DNA from: a virus
DNA length: 60,639 bases
Virus record (IMG/VR): IMGVR_UViG_3300026457_000014
Span: 1 to 60,639 of that record
Strand: one strand, 5' to 3'
In this document: piece by piece, positions 15,744-23,625 of the stretch
How positions within the stretch are numbered: position 1 is the first letter of the stretch
Layout: each line of letters begins with the position of its first letter
Made by a program: the position numbers and the translations under genes
The notes under the pieces: model-generated
Told to the model about the DNA's origin: nothing
What the model saw: the letters and a program-made list of their open reading frames with translations, nothing else
Databases searched by the model: none

Positions 15744-15941
15744 ATGTCTCTTTCTGCTCAAGTCAAAGAGTCTGTCATGCAGGCATCCGATAACTTGCGT
15801 GATGCGATTGCATTTGCTGCCCGTGGTGAACACCCCATCGTGATCAGTATGTTGTCTGACATGATCACTAGGCTCGAATCCCTGGAGCAAATGGACGAAA
15901 TCATGGAGAAGTTTGGTGGCCGAACAGAAAAGAAAATTTAG
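15744..15941 (+). CDS. Small cyanophage-type hypothetical protein
   Basis: From MSLSAQVKESVMQ the protein is 65 residues. The frame also opens with an ATG at 15699 that overlaps the previous stop. It is helical, with a pattern (L-x-D-A-x-x-x-A...EHPIVISML) like short proteins I recall from cyanophages. Function unknown. Confidence 0.6.
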   Translation: MSLSAQVKESVMQASDNLRDAIAFAARGEHPIVISMLSDMITRLESLEQMDEIMEKFGGRTEKKI

Positions 15942-16101
15942 GCAGCCAACGGAACAAGAAAGACTAGAAGAATACTTCTGGCAGTTAGAACGACTGATAC
16001 CCAATCCTCCAAAGGATTGGGCTAAGTCTGCTCGTCCATGTAAGTGGGCTAAAATATTAGAAGAGAAGAAAAATAATCCTGATGTCTCAGGAGAGTGGTA
16101 A
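15913..16101 (+). CDS. Small hypothetical protein
   Basis: The 62-residue ORF begins at TTG 15913 or GTG 15916 inside the previous gene and runs through a basic helical region (KRKFRQPTEQERLEEYFW) to PDVSGEW. It overlaps the next gene by 20 bases. The uncommon start codon suggests coupling to its neighbour. Function unknown. Confidence 0.5.
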   Translation: MVAEQKRKFRQPTEQERLEEYFWQLERLIPNPPKDWAKSARPCKWAKILEEKKNNPDVSGEW

Positions 16102-16366
16102 GTATACGAAACCAGAGTTACGCGAGCGTATCAAAGATCGTGTGATGGCTGGATCGAAGGGCGGAAAGCCTGGGCAGTGGTCTGCCCGTAAGGCTCAGCT
16201 TGTGGCCCAGGAGTATAAGGAAGCAGGCGGCGGGTATAAAGGAGGTAAGGGTGAGAAGCAGAAGTCCCTGGAGAAGTGGGGCAAAGAGAAGTGGATGACG
16301 AAAGACGAATACGAGAAGCGCAGTAAAGCTAAGTCTGCTGCAAAGAAATACAAAGAGAGTAAGTGA
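16082..16366 (+). CDS. Basic DUF5872-like protein
   Basis: The 94-residue protein is very basic and holds KYTKPELRERIKDRV, then GGKPGQWSARKAQL and AQEYKEAGGGYKGG. This looks like the uncharacterised DUF5872 domain of phages and algal viruses (from memory). It may bind nucleic acid or be packaged. It overlaps its neighbours by short stretches. Confidence 0.65.
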   Translation: MSQESGKYTKPELRERIKDRVMAGSKGGKPGQWSARKAQLVAQEYKEAGGGYKGGKGEKQKSLEKWGKEKWMTKDEYEKRSKAKSAAKKYKESK

Positions 16367-17325
16367 TGGGTAACTTATTTCAACAGCTTTTAAATAAGGT
16401 TAACCGTGGTTACGGTCAAGCAGACAAGAATTTATTTGGTGGGTTGTTGCCTGGTGGTGCAGCAACACCTATAGGTGCAGCATTACAAAGATCAGGCATT
16501 CCTAAAAATAGACAGCCAAGTGATTTTGAGCGTAGGAAAGCATCATTAATTGATGCAGCGGCTACTGCCGTAAGTAATTCCCAACCTTTTGTTGAGAAAA
16601 CAATTAAAGCATCTCCAGAATCGGTACAAGGTGCAATTGCTTCTGGATTAAATGCGCTTCCTTTTAGCGTTAACTTATTTGGTAGGTATTACACAGGTTT
16701 AGGCGATAAGAATCTTCAGATACCCGAATCCGCAACTCGTGGCATTAAACAAGTTTTAGATACTTCTGTTGCAAACACTCAGAAAAGAATTAAAGAATCA
16801 GAATCAACAATAGAAAATTTATCTAGCATGTTGACTGCAGTTCGTAATAAACAATATCCACTTCAACAAGCAACTGCATCAGGTCCATTTGGTGGGTATG
16901 TACCACCAGCAGAAGAGATAAACAATGCTTTAGCCGAAGAAAAAAGTAAGTTAAACAGGATAAAACAAGGGGATATTCCTTTTTATGGTTACTCAGCAAC
17001 TGACAGTAATCCTTTGACTTCACCTGCTACTTCTTTTGGAAGTCTGTGGTTTAGCCCAAATCAAAACGGATATAGATCAAACGAAAAATACGATTTTGTT
17101 TACGGAGCTGCTGATGCAAAAGTTCCAAGTGGACCAGATCCAATGGGAGTTACCTTCTTAGATCCTTCTCAAGAAGCGGCTTTAAATGCTGCAATGGGGA
17201 TACAATTACCAGGAGGAAAAAAACAAATGGTCACAACAACAACGCATCCTCTTACCTTCTTTGGTCGTTCAGTTGTGATGAAGATGCCAGATAAATCGTT
17301 TACATATCCAATTAACATTCGTTAA
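16366..17325 (+). CDS. Putative virion-associated protein
   Basis: About 319 residues; the first ATG is at 16366, right at the previous stop. The N-terminus is Gly/Ala-rich, the middle is a coiled coil (TQKRIKESESTIENL), and the C-terminus has YDFVYGAADAK and HPLTFFGRS, a layout echoed by the protein at 45746 (DYDFVNGRA). A structural or ejected role is likely but unproven. Confidence 0.55.
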   Translation: MGNLFQQLLNKVNRGYGQADKNLFGGLLPGGAATPIGAALQRSGIPKNRQPSDFERRKASLIDAAATAVSNSQPFVEKTIKASPESVQGAIASGLNALPFSVNLFGRYYTGLGDKNLQIPESATRGIKQVLDTSVANTQKRIKESESTIENLSSMLTAVRNKQYPLQQATASGPFGGYVPPAEEINNALAEEKSKLNRIKQGDIPFYGYSATDSNPLTSPATSFGSLWFSPNQNGYRSNEKYDFVYGAADAKVPSGPDPMGVTFLDPSQEAALNAAMGIQLPGGKKQMVTTTTHPLTFFGRSVVMKMPDKSFTYPINIR

Positions 17326-17327
17326 TT

Positions 17328-17528
17328 ATGGCTGATAAAGCTATACAAAAGGGATATACAAAGCGTTACCTCCCAGAGAGTGCGTGGGCTTCTTTATCCA
17401 AAGAAGAACGTCAGGAGACGGATCAAAAGAAACGTGCTGCTAGTCGAGAAGGAAAGCAATTTGTACCGAATACAGAGAAGGCAAAACAAGCCGGTCGTGC
17501 CGCCCGTCGTTATAAACAAAGTAAGTAA
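17328..17528 (+). CDS. Small basic protein
   Basis: The 66-residue basic protein (GYTKRYLPESAWASLS...AGRAARRYKQSK) resembles the second half of DUF5872-type viral proteins. It ends with the same YKQSK/YKESK tail as the protein at 16082, which suggests shared origin. Probable DNA- or virion-binding role. Confidence 0.6.
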   Translation: MADKAIQKGYTKRYLPESAWASLSKEERQETDQKKRAASREGKQFVPNTEKAKQAGRAARRYKQSK

Positions 17529-17559
17529 ATCTATAATCAAAAGAGATACTTAAAGATTC

Positions 17560-17727
17560 ATGGCACAAGCTAAAAAGCCAGCTGCAGGCAAGGCAGTTCC
17601 CCCTAAAGGTAGAGCGGTTCCTCCCAAAGGGAAAGCAGGTGCCACCGATAAGCAAGCTGCTGCTCGCGACAAGTTCAAAGAGATGATTGCAAAGAAGAAG
17701 GAAGCTGCCGCGAAGAAGAAAAAATAG
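17560..17727 (+). CDS. Lys/Ala/Pro-rich small protein
   Basis: The 55-residue ORF (starts MAQAKKPAAGKA) contains two near-identical A/R-VPPKG-K/R repeats and ends in EAAAKKKK. It is histone-tail-like in composition and similar in style to 10191. CTATAATC lies ~30 bases upstream. It is probably DNA-binding or packaged. Confidence 0.55.
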   Translation: MAQAKKPAAGKAVPPKGRAVPPKGKAGATDKQAAARDKFKEMIAKKKEAAAKKKK

Positions 17728-17749
17728 TGATATCCTGACACAGGAGCAA

Positions 17750-17816
17750 TTCAGCTCTGGGACTAATAGTCGAAAAGTCCCTCCACGTTACGAACGTGGC
17801 GCTTACGGCAGCTGAG
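17750..17816 (+). ncRNA. Structured leader RNA, predicted three-way junction
   Basis: An outer 7-bp helix (TTCAGCT 17750-17756 with AGCTGAG 17810-17816, one G-U) encloses two hairpins: GGGACT/AGTCCC (17759-17764 with 17776-17781) and CCACGTT/AACGTGG (17783-17789 with 17793-17799). A competing hairpin (GAGC/GCTC, using part of the outer strand) and an internal GACT-AAT-AGTC option could allow switching. A terminator follows 16 bases later. No known riboswitch class is recognised. Confidence 0.55.
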
Positions 17817-17832
17817 TGAGAAGGAAGTTATG

Positions 17833-17859
17833 ATCCCGGTATAACAACCGGGATTTTTT
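17833..17859 (+). terminator. Intrinsic terminator or attenuator before gene at 17860
   Basis: An 8-bp stem (ATCCCGGT/ACCGGGAT) with a 6-base loop is followed by six T. The next base begins the GTG start of the downstream gene, so a stop here would block that gene. The 3' arm (GGGA) is also the only Shine-Dalgarno-like string before the GTG. Confidence 0.75.
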
Positions 17860-18540
17860 GTGACTACTCTTGTAGCCAACGTACCACCAGTCAAGGTGTG
17901 GGTACGCAGGGAGTATTTACGTGATCTGCGGGATGGGCATGGTGAGTACACGCCCGGCTATTGGGTGACGTGTAAATCCCTTACGGGTCGTGCCCTGTAC
18001 TTTGAGACCTACTTGACGGAGTACGGTGCGTTGTATGACAAGCTTCCTATCAGTGCATTTCTTGCATGGGATCCCAACCATCCGAAAAAACCAGAAAGTC
18101 CAACACCAGACCTGGAGCTAACTGACCTGCAGTTTTGGAATGGATTTGATCACGGGCTTACGGTCATTGAAAAGAACTTGATCTTCAATATGGAGTTTCA
18201 AGTGATGACGCGTAGTGCGGGTGTAATGAAGGGCACATACTTATTTACGATTGACAATTATCATCCTCATAGAAACGAACCCGATTTCTACTTTGCGGAG
18301 TTCCCCGATGAGCACAAATCCCATAACATTGTGGCTCTGGACAACGGTCAAATTGGTGCTTATCCCAATAACCGTTGCCGCATGTGCGATCCATCACTGA
18401 CCAATCACAACCTCAAGACCCCAGACTTCAAAGTATCTACCCGTTACTTTGATGTGGAGCATGCGCCCAAATGGGGACGCTTGGGCGAACAAGATGATTA
18501 CTTCTGGAAGACACCCAACGAAATAAACACAGAAAGTTAA
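17860..18540 (+). CDS. Hypothetical protein downstream of structured leader
   Basis: The 226-residue protein begins at GTG directly after the terminator U-tract; no ATG occurs until residue ~110. The body is Trp/Tyr/His-rich (VKVWVRREYLRDLR, LQFWNGFDHGL, DNYHPHR) with a C-R-M-C pair near residue 180. It has no signal peptide or membrane helix. I do not recognise a family. Its position suggests control by the preceding RNA. Confidence 0.6.
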   Translation: MTTLVANVPPVKVWVRREYLRDLRDGHGEYTPGYWVTCKSLTGRALYFETYLTEYGALYDKLPISAFLAWDPNHPKKPESPTPDLELTDLQFWNGFDHGLTVIEKNLIFNMEFQVMTRSAGVMKGTYLFTIDNYHPHRNEPDFYFAEFPDEHKSHNIVALDNGQIGAYPNNRCRMCDPSLTNHNLKTPDFKVSTRYFDVEHAPKWGRLGEQDDYFWKTPNEINTES

Positions 18541-18571
18541 CGTAATTAGAATAGAGAAAAGCAATACAGCA

Positions 18572-19279
18572 ATGGCGCGTTCTACTGATTTCCTTTATCG
18601 ATACCGTGACGTTTTAAACAAGTTACGTTCTGATAAGGATTCTGGTTTATCCAATAAGCAGGAGCGCCGTACTGCGGCAAGGCAAGCACGTTCTGGCATC
18701 CGGAAAGATAAGGCTGCCGCCGCTGCTGCTGGTAATATTTATCAATCTCCTGCTGATAGAGCAGCTTCTGTTGCTGCCATTCCGCAAGAGTTCATTGATC
18801 GTTATGGCTCTCAGGCAGGAAGTATGTATGCCAACAGCCAAGTTAAGAGCGCAGATCTGAACAAACAATACGCTGCCGTTGGTGCAACCCAACAAGATAT
18901 TGATCGTTACGGCAGTGATGCCTTAGATGTGGCGCGTGCACGTCAGTTAAACGAACTTCAAAAAAGTCGTGGTTTAGAAAGATTGACCGCTGGTTCACCA
19001 GAGCAACGTCAACAAGCTTTGGATGAAAGCTATCGGTTGGCGCAATCGGCTGGTATTCCTGCTGCCCGTGGATCCAAGGAAGCAACTCGTGAGTTCTATA
19101 CCAAGGAGTTTGCAAAGTTTGGTGATAATCCAAACGTGTTTGGTATGAAGGATTTACTTGAGATGCGCAATCGTGGCGAGAGTGAAGGCGACATTCGTCG
19201 TATGGCTTTAACCATTGGTGCCGTTGGTCCTCAGGCCCAGAAAGCATTAGGCCTTGGCTATTTGAACCGCAACTTCTGA
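18572..19279 (+). CDS. Putative virion-associated helical protein
   Basis: The 235-residue protein is Arg/Ala/Gln-rich and helical, with two similar segments (FIDRYGSQAG and DIDRYGSDAL) ~40 residues apart. TTAGAATAGAG lies 25 bases upstream, a late-promoter-like string shared with virion genes beyond 43 kb. Function unknown. Confidence 0.55.
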   Translation: MARSTDFLYRYRDVLNKLRSDKDSGLSNKQERRTAARQARSGIRKDKAAAAAAGNIYQSPADRAASVAAIPQEFIDRYGSQAGSMYANSQVKSADLNKQYAAVGATQQDIDRYGSDALDVARARQLNELQKSRGLERLTAGSPEQRQQALDESYRLAQSAGIPAARGSKEATREFYTKEFAKFGDNPNVFGMKDLLEMRNRGESEGDIRRMALTIGAVGPQAQKALGLGYLNRNF

Positions 19280-19280
19280 T

Positions 19281-19399
19281 TTGACAAGTTGGTATAATAA
19301 AAAAGTTCCCGCTCTCTTTTGATCGGGCTAAGTCCTGGGAAACCAGGCCGCCAGTTCTGAGGTCCGTCGTTGGTTGCGGGTTGCCTTCCCTGGCGTCAG
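19281..19399 (+). other. Structured intergenic region before tRNA-Pro
   Basis: No gene is seen in these 119 bases. They contain TTGACA (19281) and TATAAT (19293) too close for a standard sigma-70 pair, so perhaps only the -10 counts. A CCTGG-GAAA-CCAGG hairpin with a GNRA loop (19334-19347) and a CCCG/CGGG stem follow. It may be a tRNA leader or a small RNA. Confidence 0.4.
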
Positions 19400-19473
19400 C
19401 GAGAATTAGCGCAGTTTGGTAGCGCATCTGCTTTGGGAGCAGAGGGCCGCAGGTTCAAATCCTGCATTCTCGA
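19400..19473 (+). tRNA. tRNA-Pro (anticodon TGG)
   Basis: A full cloverleaf can be drawn: acceptor CGAGAAT/ATTCTCG, D-arm GCGC-AGTTTGGTA-GCGC, anticodon stem TCTGC/GCAGA with loop TTTGGGA (anticodon TGG), T-loop TTCAAAT and discriminator A. CCA is not encoded. It reads CCA/CCN proline codons. It stands alone on the plus strand. Confidence 0.92.
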
Positions 19474-19548
19474 TTATTCAGATTCTCGATAAATTGCGTT
19501 TATCAAGAATCCTGATAAATTATATTTACGCGTGCACAAAAACTATAC

Positions 19549-19827
19549 GTGGCTTGGGCTGATGCCAAAAAACGTATCGATAAGAATCGACAAAAGCTTC
19601 TGGAGTACAAGAAGACTTTGCAGTGCGAGAAGTGTGGGCTGGATGATCACCGCGTCCTTGAGTTCCACCACGTAGGTGATAAGGATAACAACATTTCAAG
19701 TATGGTGAATCACGGTTACGCCTGGAGCAGGGTAGAGCAAGAGATCGAGAAGTGCATCCCTCTTTGCTGCAACTGCCATCGCCTGGAGCATTGGGAATCT
19801 AGTGTTCTTCAAACACATATTCCATAA
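19549..19827 (+). CDS. HNH endonuclease
   Basis: The 92-residue protein from GTG 19549 has a complete small HNH motif: CEKCG (zinc knuckle), VLEFHHVGDKD with the catalytic His, and CIPLCCNCHRLEHW. Such genes are mobile homing-type or packaging nucleases. It lies right after tRNA-Pro and 34 kb from terminase, so a free-standing homing enzyme is more likely. It overlaps the next gene tail-to-tail by 29 bases. Confidence 0.85.
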   Translation: MAWADAKKRIDKNRQKLLEYKKTLQCEKCGLDDHRVLEFHHVGDKDNNISSMVNHGYAWSRVEQEIEKCIPLCCNCHRLEHWESSVLQTHIP

Positions 19828-19987
19828 TGCATCCATAGAGCTTGGACTTCATTTCAGCCAAGAACTCAACTTCAGGTGAATCAGTGTCCTCAGGAGGCCA
19901 CTGTTCATGAACTGATTTAATTGTGTTGTAAAGAAACCGGAGACCTCTGATGTCCAGCTCAATAGTGCAAGCTGACTTGAAGGTCAT
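19799..19987 (-). CDS. Small hypothetical protein
   Basis: The 62-residue protein (starts MTFKSACTIELD) has its ATG overlapping the TGA of the Dps-like gene (ATGA). It is helical and acidic, with KSVHEQWPPED in the middle. It is probably translated with the Dps-like protein. Function unknown. Confidence 0.6.
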   Translation of the reverse strand: MTFKSACTIELDIRGLRFLYNTIKSVHEQWPPEDTDSPEVEFLAEMKSKLYGCIMEYVFEEH

Positions 19988-20538
19988 CAACCATTCCGCA
20001 GCGTTGCTTTGACAAACCAAGCAGCTTTAAAGGCTTGACCACAGAGGTCAGCCATGTAGTTCTGGATATCAATAGCACCGACCTTAGCAGCGATGGGCTC
20101 CAGCTTTTTGGTCTTCATGCCCAGTTCTTCCAGGTTCTTGTAGTACGTGGCGAGTTGATCCGTACCTTTATAGCTGGTAACGTGTTGAATACCAGGGCCA
20201 GCATCAGCTAGACCCCTGGCGCACATTGGCAGCAGGTAGTCCATGCTGCGAATGAATTCAGCAAGCGTATCAAACTGAGTCTGATGAGCCTCGTATTGGT
20301 CTCCAAGGAATGCGTGCACCCCGAGGAAGTTCGACCCCTCGTAGTTCAGGTGAATCAGATGGGCCTGTGTCTGAAGTTCCTTGAGGTAGGAACACAGGGA
20401 GATGCACTGCTGGATGAATGCCCCGACATCACCATTCTTTGATTTACCAGGAGCTTTTGGCTTCTCTTGTGGCTGAGGAGCAGTTTGAGGAGCGGGGGTT
20501 TGAGCTACGGGAACCGTCTGGGGGCCGGGGGTATACAT
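19987..20538 (-). CDS. Dps/ferritin-like protein
   Basis: The 183-residue protein has a ~38-residue Pro/Gln-rich N-terminal extension and then a ferritin-like helical body. The segment LIHLNYEGSNFLGVHAFLGDQYEAH matches the Dps signature (H-x-N-x-x-G-x-x-F-x-x-L-H...D-x-Y), which carries the ferroxidase ligands. Dps proteins oxidise iron with peroxide and coat DNA. Some ligands (second acidic pair) look altered, so activity is uncertain. Confidence 0.65.
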   Translation of the reverse strand: MYTPGPQTVPVAQTPAPQTAPQPQEKPKAPGKSKNGDVGAFIQQCISLCSYLKELQTQAHLIHLNYEGSNFLGVHAFLGDQYEAHQTQFDTLAEFIRSMDYLLPMCARGLADAGPGIQHVTSYKGTDQLATYYKNLEELGMKTKKLEPIAAKVGAIDIQNYMADLCGQAFKAAWFVKATLRNG

Positions 20539-20564
20539 AGTCTTAATGCGCTTTTTCTAGTTTA

Positions 20565-21875
20565 TCAGCGAGAAACTTCTTCCCAATCCAATGCTGAGAA
20601 GACAGTATCACCATCTGATTTAGAGGCAACAGCAAAGATCAGTTCTGTTGGTGTACCTGTAAAAGAATCCCGTTCCAGCTGGTACTTAAACAGTTGATCA
20701 GTCGTCAGCTCTAATACGTTTTGGCCTTGTGTATTGGCGGAGATAAAACCTGCAGCTAGTGTGTTACCACCGGAGATGGAGACACCGCTGAGGTTGTATT
20801 CCACAGGAGAGTTCGTGCCAGCACTGGTCCACGTACCACCAGACACGGTACCGCCTTGGATAACCTTCCAGTTAAAGACAGCGTTGTTCCCTTGTCCAAG
20901 CATGCTTAACGCATTAGGAATGACAACAGCATCAAGACGTGTGGACTTCAGGCGGATGGCCGCCGCTGGATAGAACACACCACTGTTGGTGCAAACACGT
21001 GGCGAGTTAAGTGCGTTGGATGCAGAGTTGGCATCCCCACGAACTTGATACCCACCTTCTGAGATGACGGTGGAGCAGATTTGCTTGAGGGTACCGCTTG
21101 CGCTGAGGGTATTCAGTGCCTCAATTTCGTAACGTGCCGGCAGAGTTGCTGTTGTGATGTAGGTACCAGGAACGATGTTGGCGTGGTGGAATGAATGGCA
21201 AAGGATGAATTGACCGTTGATCACAAAGCCAGTGCGGACGGTGCCGACACCAAGCCATTCGATATCAGCCCAGAAGATTTGAGACTTGGTTGGATCCAGA
21301 GTGATCTTGGATTCACCACTACCGTTGAGCTTGTCACCATTCCAGCTGGACTGAGGGATGATGGTTTCAGTAACGGTGCCACTGACAGAGGAGCGTTCAA
21401 CGATGGAATAGGTATCACCCGACTGCTGGAAGTAAATGCCATTGCCGCTGCTGAAGTAACCAGCCCGTTGCCGCAGGTTGGTTTGACCAGAGGACATGAC
21501 AAAGGTGTTCATGATCAGCAGGGATTTACCTGGCTGATACGGGAACACACGATTGGTTTCACGGTAGACCTTGGAACCCGATACGGTTCCAACACTCATG
21601 TTGACCAGGCCTTCGTTGCTGCTAAAGGTGACGGTACCGCTGGTGCCTGTGGATGTAGCCCAGTGGCCATTAACGCTATAGCGATGGCTGGAATCAAAGA
21701 GTGTGAGTGGATTAGAGACGCGTAAACGTCCAAAGGCATCACCAGCTGTAGTCGCTGGTTGCATATAAACAGTATTGCCGCTTGCTGTAGTGACCTCCAG
21801 TGGTTGCCCACTGCAGGTCTGAACTTTAACAACTTCGTATAAAAGGGGTTCCCCTGACTCTCTATAGATGGGCAT
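20565..21875 (-). CDS. Virion structural protein, tail-fibre or decoration type
   Basis: The 436-residue protein is beta-rich and low in charge. Residues ~45-75 read DAFGRLRVSNPLTLFDS and so on, an N-terminal pattern I recall in cyanophage structural proteins, followed by long Ser/Thr/Gly/Val strands. It has no enzyme motif. It lies on the minus strand, away from the main virion module. Tail or adhesin role inferred. Confidence 0.65.
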   Translation of the reverse strand: MPIYRESGEPLLYEVVKVQTCSGQPLEVTTASGNTVYMQPATTAGDAFGRLRVSNPLTLFDSSHRYSVNGHWATSTGTSGTVTFSSNEGLVNMSVGTVSGSKVYRETNRVFPYQPGKSLLIMNTFVMSSGQTNLRQRAGYFSSGNGIYFQQSGDTYSIVERSSVSGTVTETIIPQSSWNGDKLNGSGESKITLDPTKSQIFWADIEWLGVGTVRTGFVINGQFILCHSFHHANIVPGTYITTATLPARYEIEALNTLSASGTLKQICSTVISEGGYQVRGDANSASNALNSPRVCTNSGVFYPAAAIRLKSTRLDAVVIPNALSMLGQGNNAVFNWKVIQGGTVSGGTWTSAGTNSPVEYNLSGVSISGGNTLAAGFISANTQGQNVLELTTDQLFKYQLERDSFTGTPTELIFAVASKSDGDTVFSALDWEEVSR

Positions 21876-21878
21876 GAT

Positions 21879-22115
21879 TTATAGATCGTTTCTTTTTATT
21901 ATCTCAGCCCTCCATTTTGCACGCAGGTGACCGTAGTCCCTTGGCTCTGTTACAGGGACATTATCAGCTTCGCAGATATCACAAGTTCCGTTGTGATAAG
22001 TAGCGCAATGATGAGGCGGACCAATGTAATACCCTTTTTTGTACCAGTTACCGTAGCTTGCTCCACAGTCATGGCAGATCTTTGTGGGGTAGTTGTCGTT
22101 ATTGTACCGAGACAT
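21879..22115 (-). CDS. Small zinc-ribbon-like protein
   Basis: From MSRYNNDNYPTK the protein has 78 residues with ICHDCG, HHCATYH and CDICEAD, spaced as a likely Cys/His zinc site. It resembles small cyanophage zinc proteins of unknown role. It overlaps the upstream gene by 17 bases. Confidence 0.65.
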   Translation of the reverse strand: MSRYNNDNYPTKICHDCGASYGNWYKKGYYIGPPHHCATYHNGTCDICEADNVPVTEPRDYGHLRAKWRAEIIKRNDL

Positions 22116-22356
22116 CTTTCTTGATAAGGTCAAGGAGTGTTTTAGCTTTGTCGTACTCTTTCTTGCAATGCTCGTAGTTATCTTCTAGTGCTGTGATTAA
22201 ACACTGATAGATCTGATCTGGCGTTAATTCACCAGCTGCTTCAACGATTGTGTCGCCAAAGCTATCAGTTGTTTTCTTGATTGGGTCATAGCTGTTGGCA
22301 TTAAACCAAGTTTGCCATTCATTGATGGCATCAATAGGTTCGTGAGGATGTTCCAT
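22099..22356 (-). CDS. Hypothetical protein
   Basis: The 85-residue protein from MEHPHEPIDAINEW is helical and acidic. Its start lies 8 bases after a strong hairpin (22365-22390) and has no Shine-Dalgarno site. An in-frame upstream ATG exists but would pass through the hairpin. Function unknown. Confidence 0.6.
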   Translation of the reverse strand: MEHPHEPIDAINEWQTWFNANSYDPIKKTTDSFGDTIVEAAGELTPDQIYQCLITALEDNYEHCKKEYDKAKTLLDLIKKDVSVQ

Positions 22357-22364
22357 AGTACAAA

Positions 22365-22390
22365 GGACGCACCACCAGGGTGGCACGTCC
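22365..22390 (-). promoter_or_regulatory. Hairpin before start codon
   Basis: GGACG/CGTCC arms enclose a CCACC/GGTGG inner stem. On the minus strand it is followed by TTTGTACT and the ATG at 22356. It may terminate, protect or gate translation; the U-run is only three bases. Confidence 0.5.
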
Positions 22391-22418
22391 AGTAAGTTTT
22401 GTTAGTTCAATGTAAGCA

Positions 22419-22688
22419 TTAAGCAACAATTTCTACAGGTTCAGTGACAGCCTGTAGCTTTCCTTCTTCATATTGGCGTACGGCATCCAACATTTCGAAG
22501 TAACGATCCCGCATGATAGGACCTGCTTCACGGATGCAGAACTCTTGCCACAAACCGGTATAGAGTCCGACAATACCAGGGCCTGCATTGGCACGACCAG
22601 AGCATTGATACATGTGCTCCATGAAGTCAGCTTTACGTTGCTCGGCGTTTACATCCCAGCCGGCAAGATAGTCAGTGTTCATGGTCAT
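22419..22688 (-). CDS. Hypothetical protein
   Basis: The 89-residue protein contains EQRKADFMEHMYQCSGR and GLYTGLWQEF. The ATG overlaps the upstream TGA (ATGA). It is helical, with no membrane segment. Function unknown. Confidence 0.65.
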   Translation of the reverse strand: MTMNTDYLAGWDVNAEQRKADFMEHMYQCSGRANAGPGIVGLYTGLWQEFCIREAGPIMRDRYFEMLDAVRQYEEGKLQAVTEPVEIVA

Positions 22689-22882
22689 CAGTCGTCAGTT
22701 GCAATGGCGGTACAAGAAGTATAGACACCAGTGACCTGGTCCAGCTCAAAGAGAAGGTCATGCAATTCATCTTGCAGCGACTCAGCTATTTCTTCTGCCG
22801 TTTTGCCGCTGAAAGAATTGTATGTAACTTCAACGTCAACTGCAAATGACACAGTTAACTTAGGGACCGGTACAGTTTCCAT
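22688..22882 (-). CDS. Small hypothetical protein
   Basis: The 64-residue acidic protein begins METVPVPKLTVSFAVDV with alternating hydrophobics, then an acidic helix (AEEIAESLQDEL). It is coupled to the downstream gene by ATGA. Function unknown. Confidence 0.6.
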   Translation of the reverse strand: METVPVPKLTVSFAVDVEVTYNSFSGKTAEEIAESLQDELHDLLFELDQVTGVYTSCTAIATDD

Positions 22883-22917
22883 CCTTTGGATGTATGGCGT
22901 ATTAACTGTAGCAGTAT

Positions 22918-23325
22918 TTAGAAGAGAGTTCCGAAGTCAAAGTTACCCATATAACGACCAGCCAATGCTTGATTTGTAAAGATATCTGCAGCTTGGTTGG
23001 CAGTATTCAAGAACCCGCTACCTGTATAACCAAGCAGGTTACTAAGGCTTAAGTCATTAACACCAGGACGCCGTGGCCGCAACTCAGAAAGCTTACGGGC
23101 ATAGCCACTTTCCCTTAGTGCGTTAACCAGTTCCCGTGCTTGGCCTGAAACGTCTTGTGCTTCTGTGATGTCACCACGACGACGGCTATTCTTTAGACGA
23201 TACAGCGCTGTCTGTGCCACAGGACTGCTTTGATCCCATGCACCAGTGCTGCCAAGGGAACCTAAGGAATTCCAGGTTGATTCAGGGTTGCTATAGCTTC
23301 TAGCAAGTTGGCCTGCGTAGCCCAT
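22918..23325 (-). CDS. Putative virion-associated protein
   Basis: The 135-residue protein is Gly/Ser/Arg-rich and ends NQALAGRYMGNFDFGTLF. This LAGRY/LAGRYA motif also occurs near the ends of proteins at 48725 and 49283, which suggests related virion proteins. It starts two bases before the stop of the 87-residue gene region ends. Confidence 0.5.
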   Translation of the reverse strand: MGYAGQLARSYSNPESTWNSLGSLGSTGAWDQSSPVAQTALYRLKNSRRRGDITEAQDVSGQARELVNALRESGYARKLSELRPRRPGVNDLSLSNLLGYTGSGFLNTANQAADIFTNQALAGRYMGNFDFGTLF

Positions 23326-23326
23326 C

Positions 23327-23590
23327 TCAGTTACCTAACAGACGCTCGAGCGAATGTGCTTGGTGTTGCTGGTAGTAACCAAGCCGTTCTTGAATCAAGT
23401 TGTAGTAGTTGATTGCAGCATCAACCATTTCTTCTGCATCCATTGAGGACGCAAGGTTTTCATTGGCAAGCATGGATGCCGTCAAGATGACGACACCATG
23501 TTCCATTTTGGAACCAATGGTTGCAGACAATGGAGTCCCATCATTGGTAAAACCAGCGATCAACTTGTTCAGCACTGGATCACCGCCCAT
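23327..23590 (-). CDS. Small hypothetical protein
   Basis: The 87-residue protein from MGGDPVLNKLIAGF is moderately hydrophobic in the middle (HGVVILTASMLANEN). It directly precedes the 135-residue gene. Function unknown. Confidence 0.6.
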   Translation of the reverse strand: MGGDPVLNKLIAGFTNDGTPLSATIGSKMEHGVVILTASMLANENLASSMDAEEMVDAAINYYNLIQERLGYYQQHQAHSLERLLGN

Positions 23591-23625
23591 GGGACTCCTG
23601 TCGTATCTACCTATTGTATTGCAGT

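Noticed and set aside
17750-17859. Known riboswitch (glutamine, preQ1, cobalamin)
   Set aside because: None of the conserved core strings I know for these classes is present; only the general layout is riboswitch-like.
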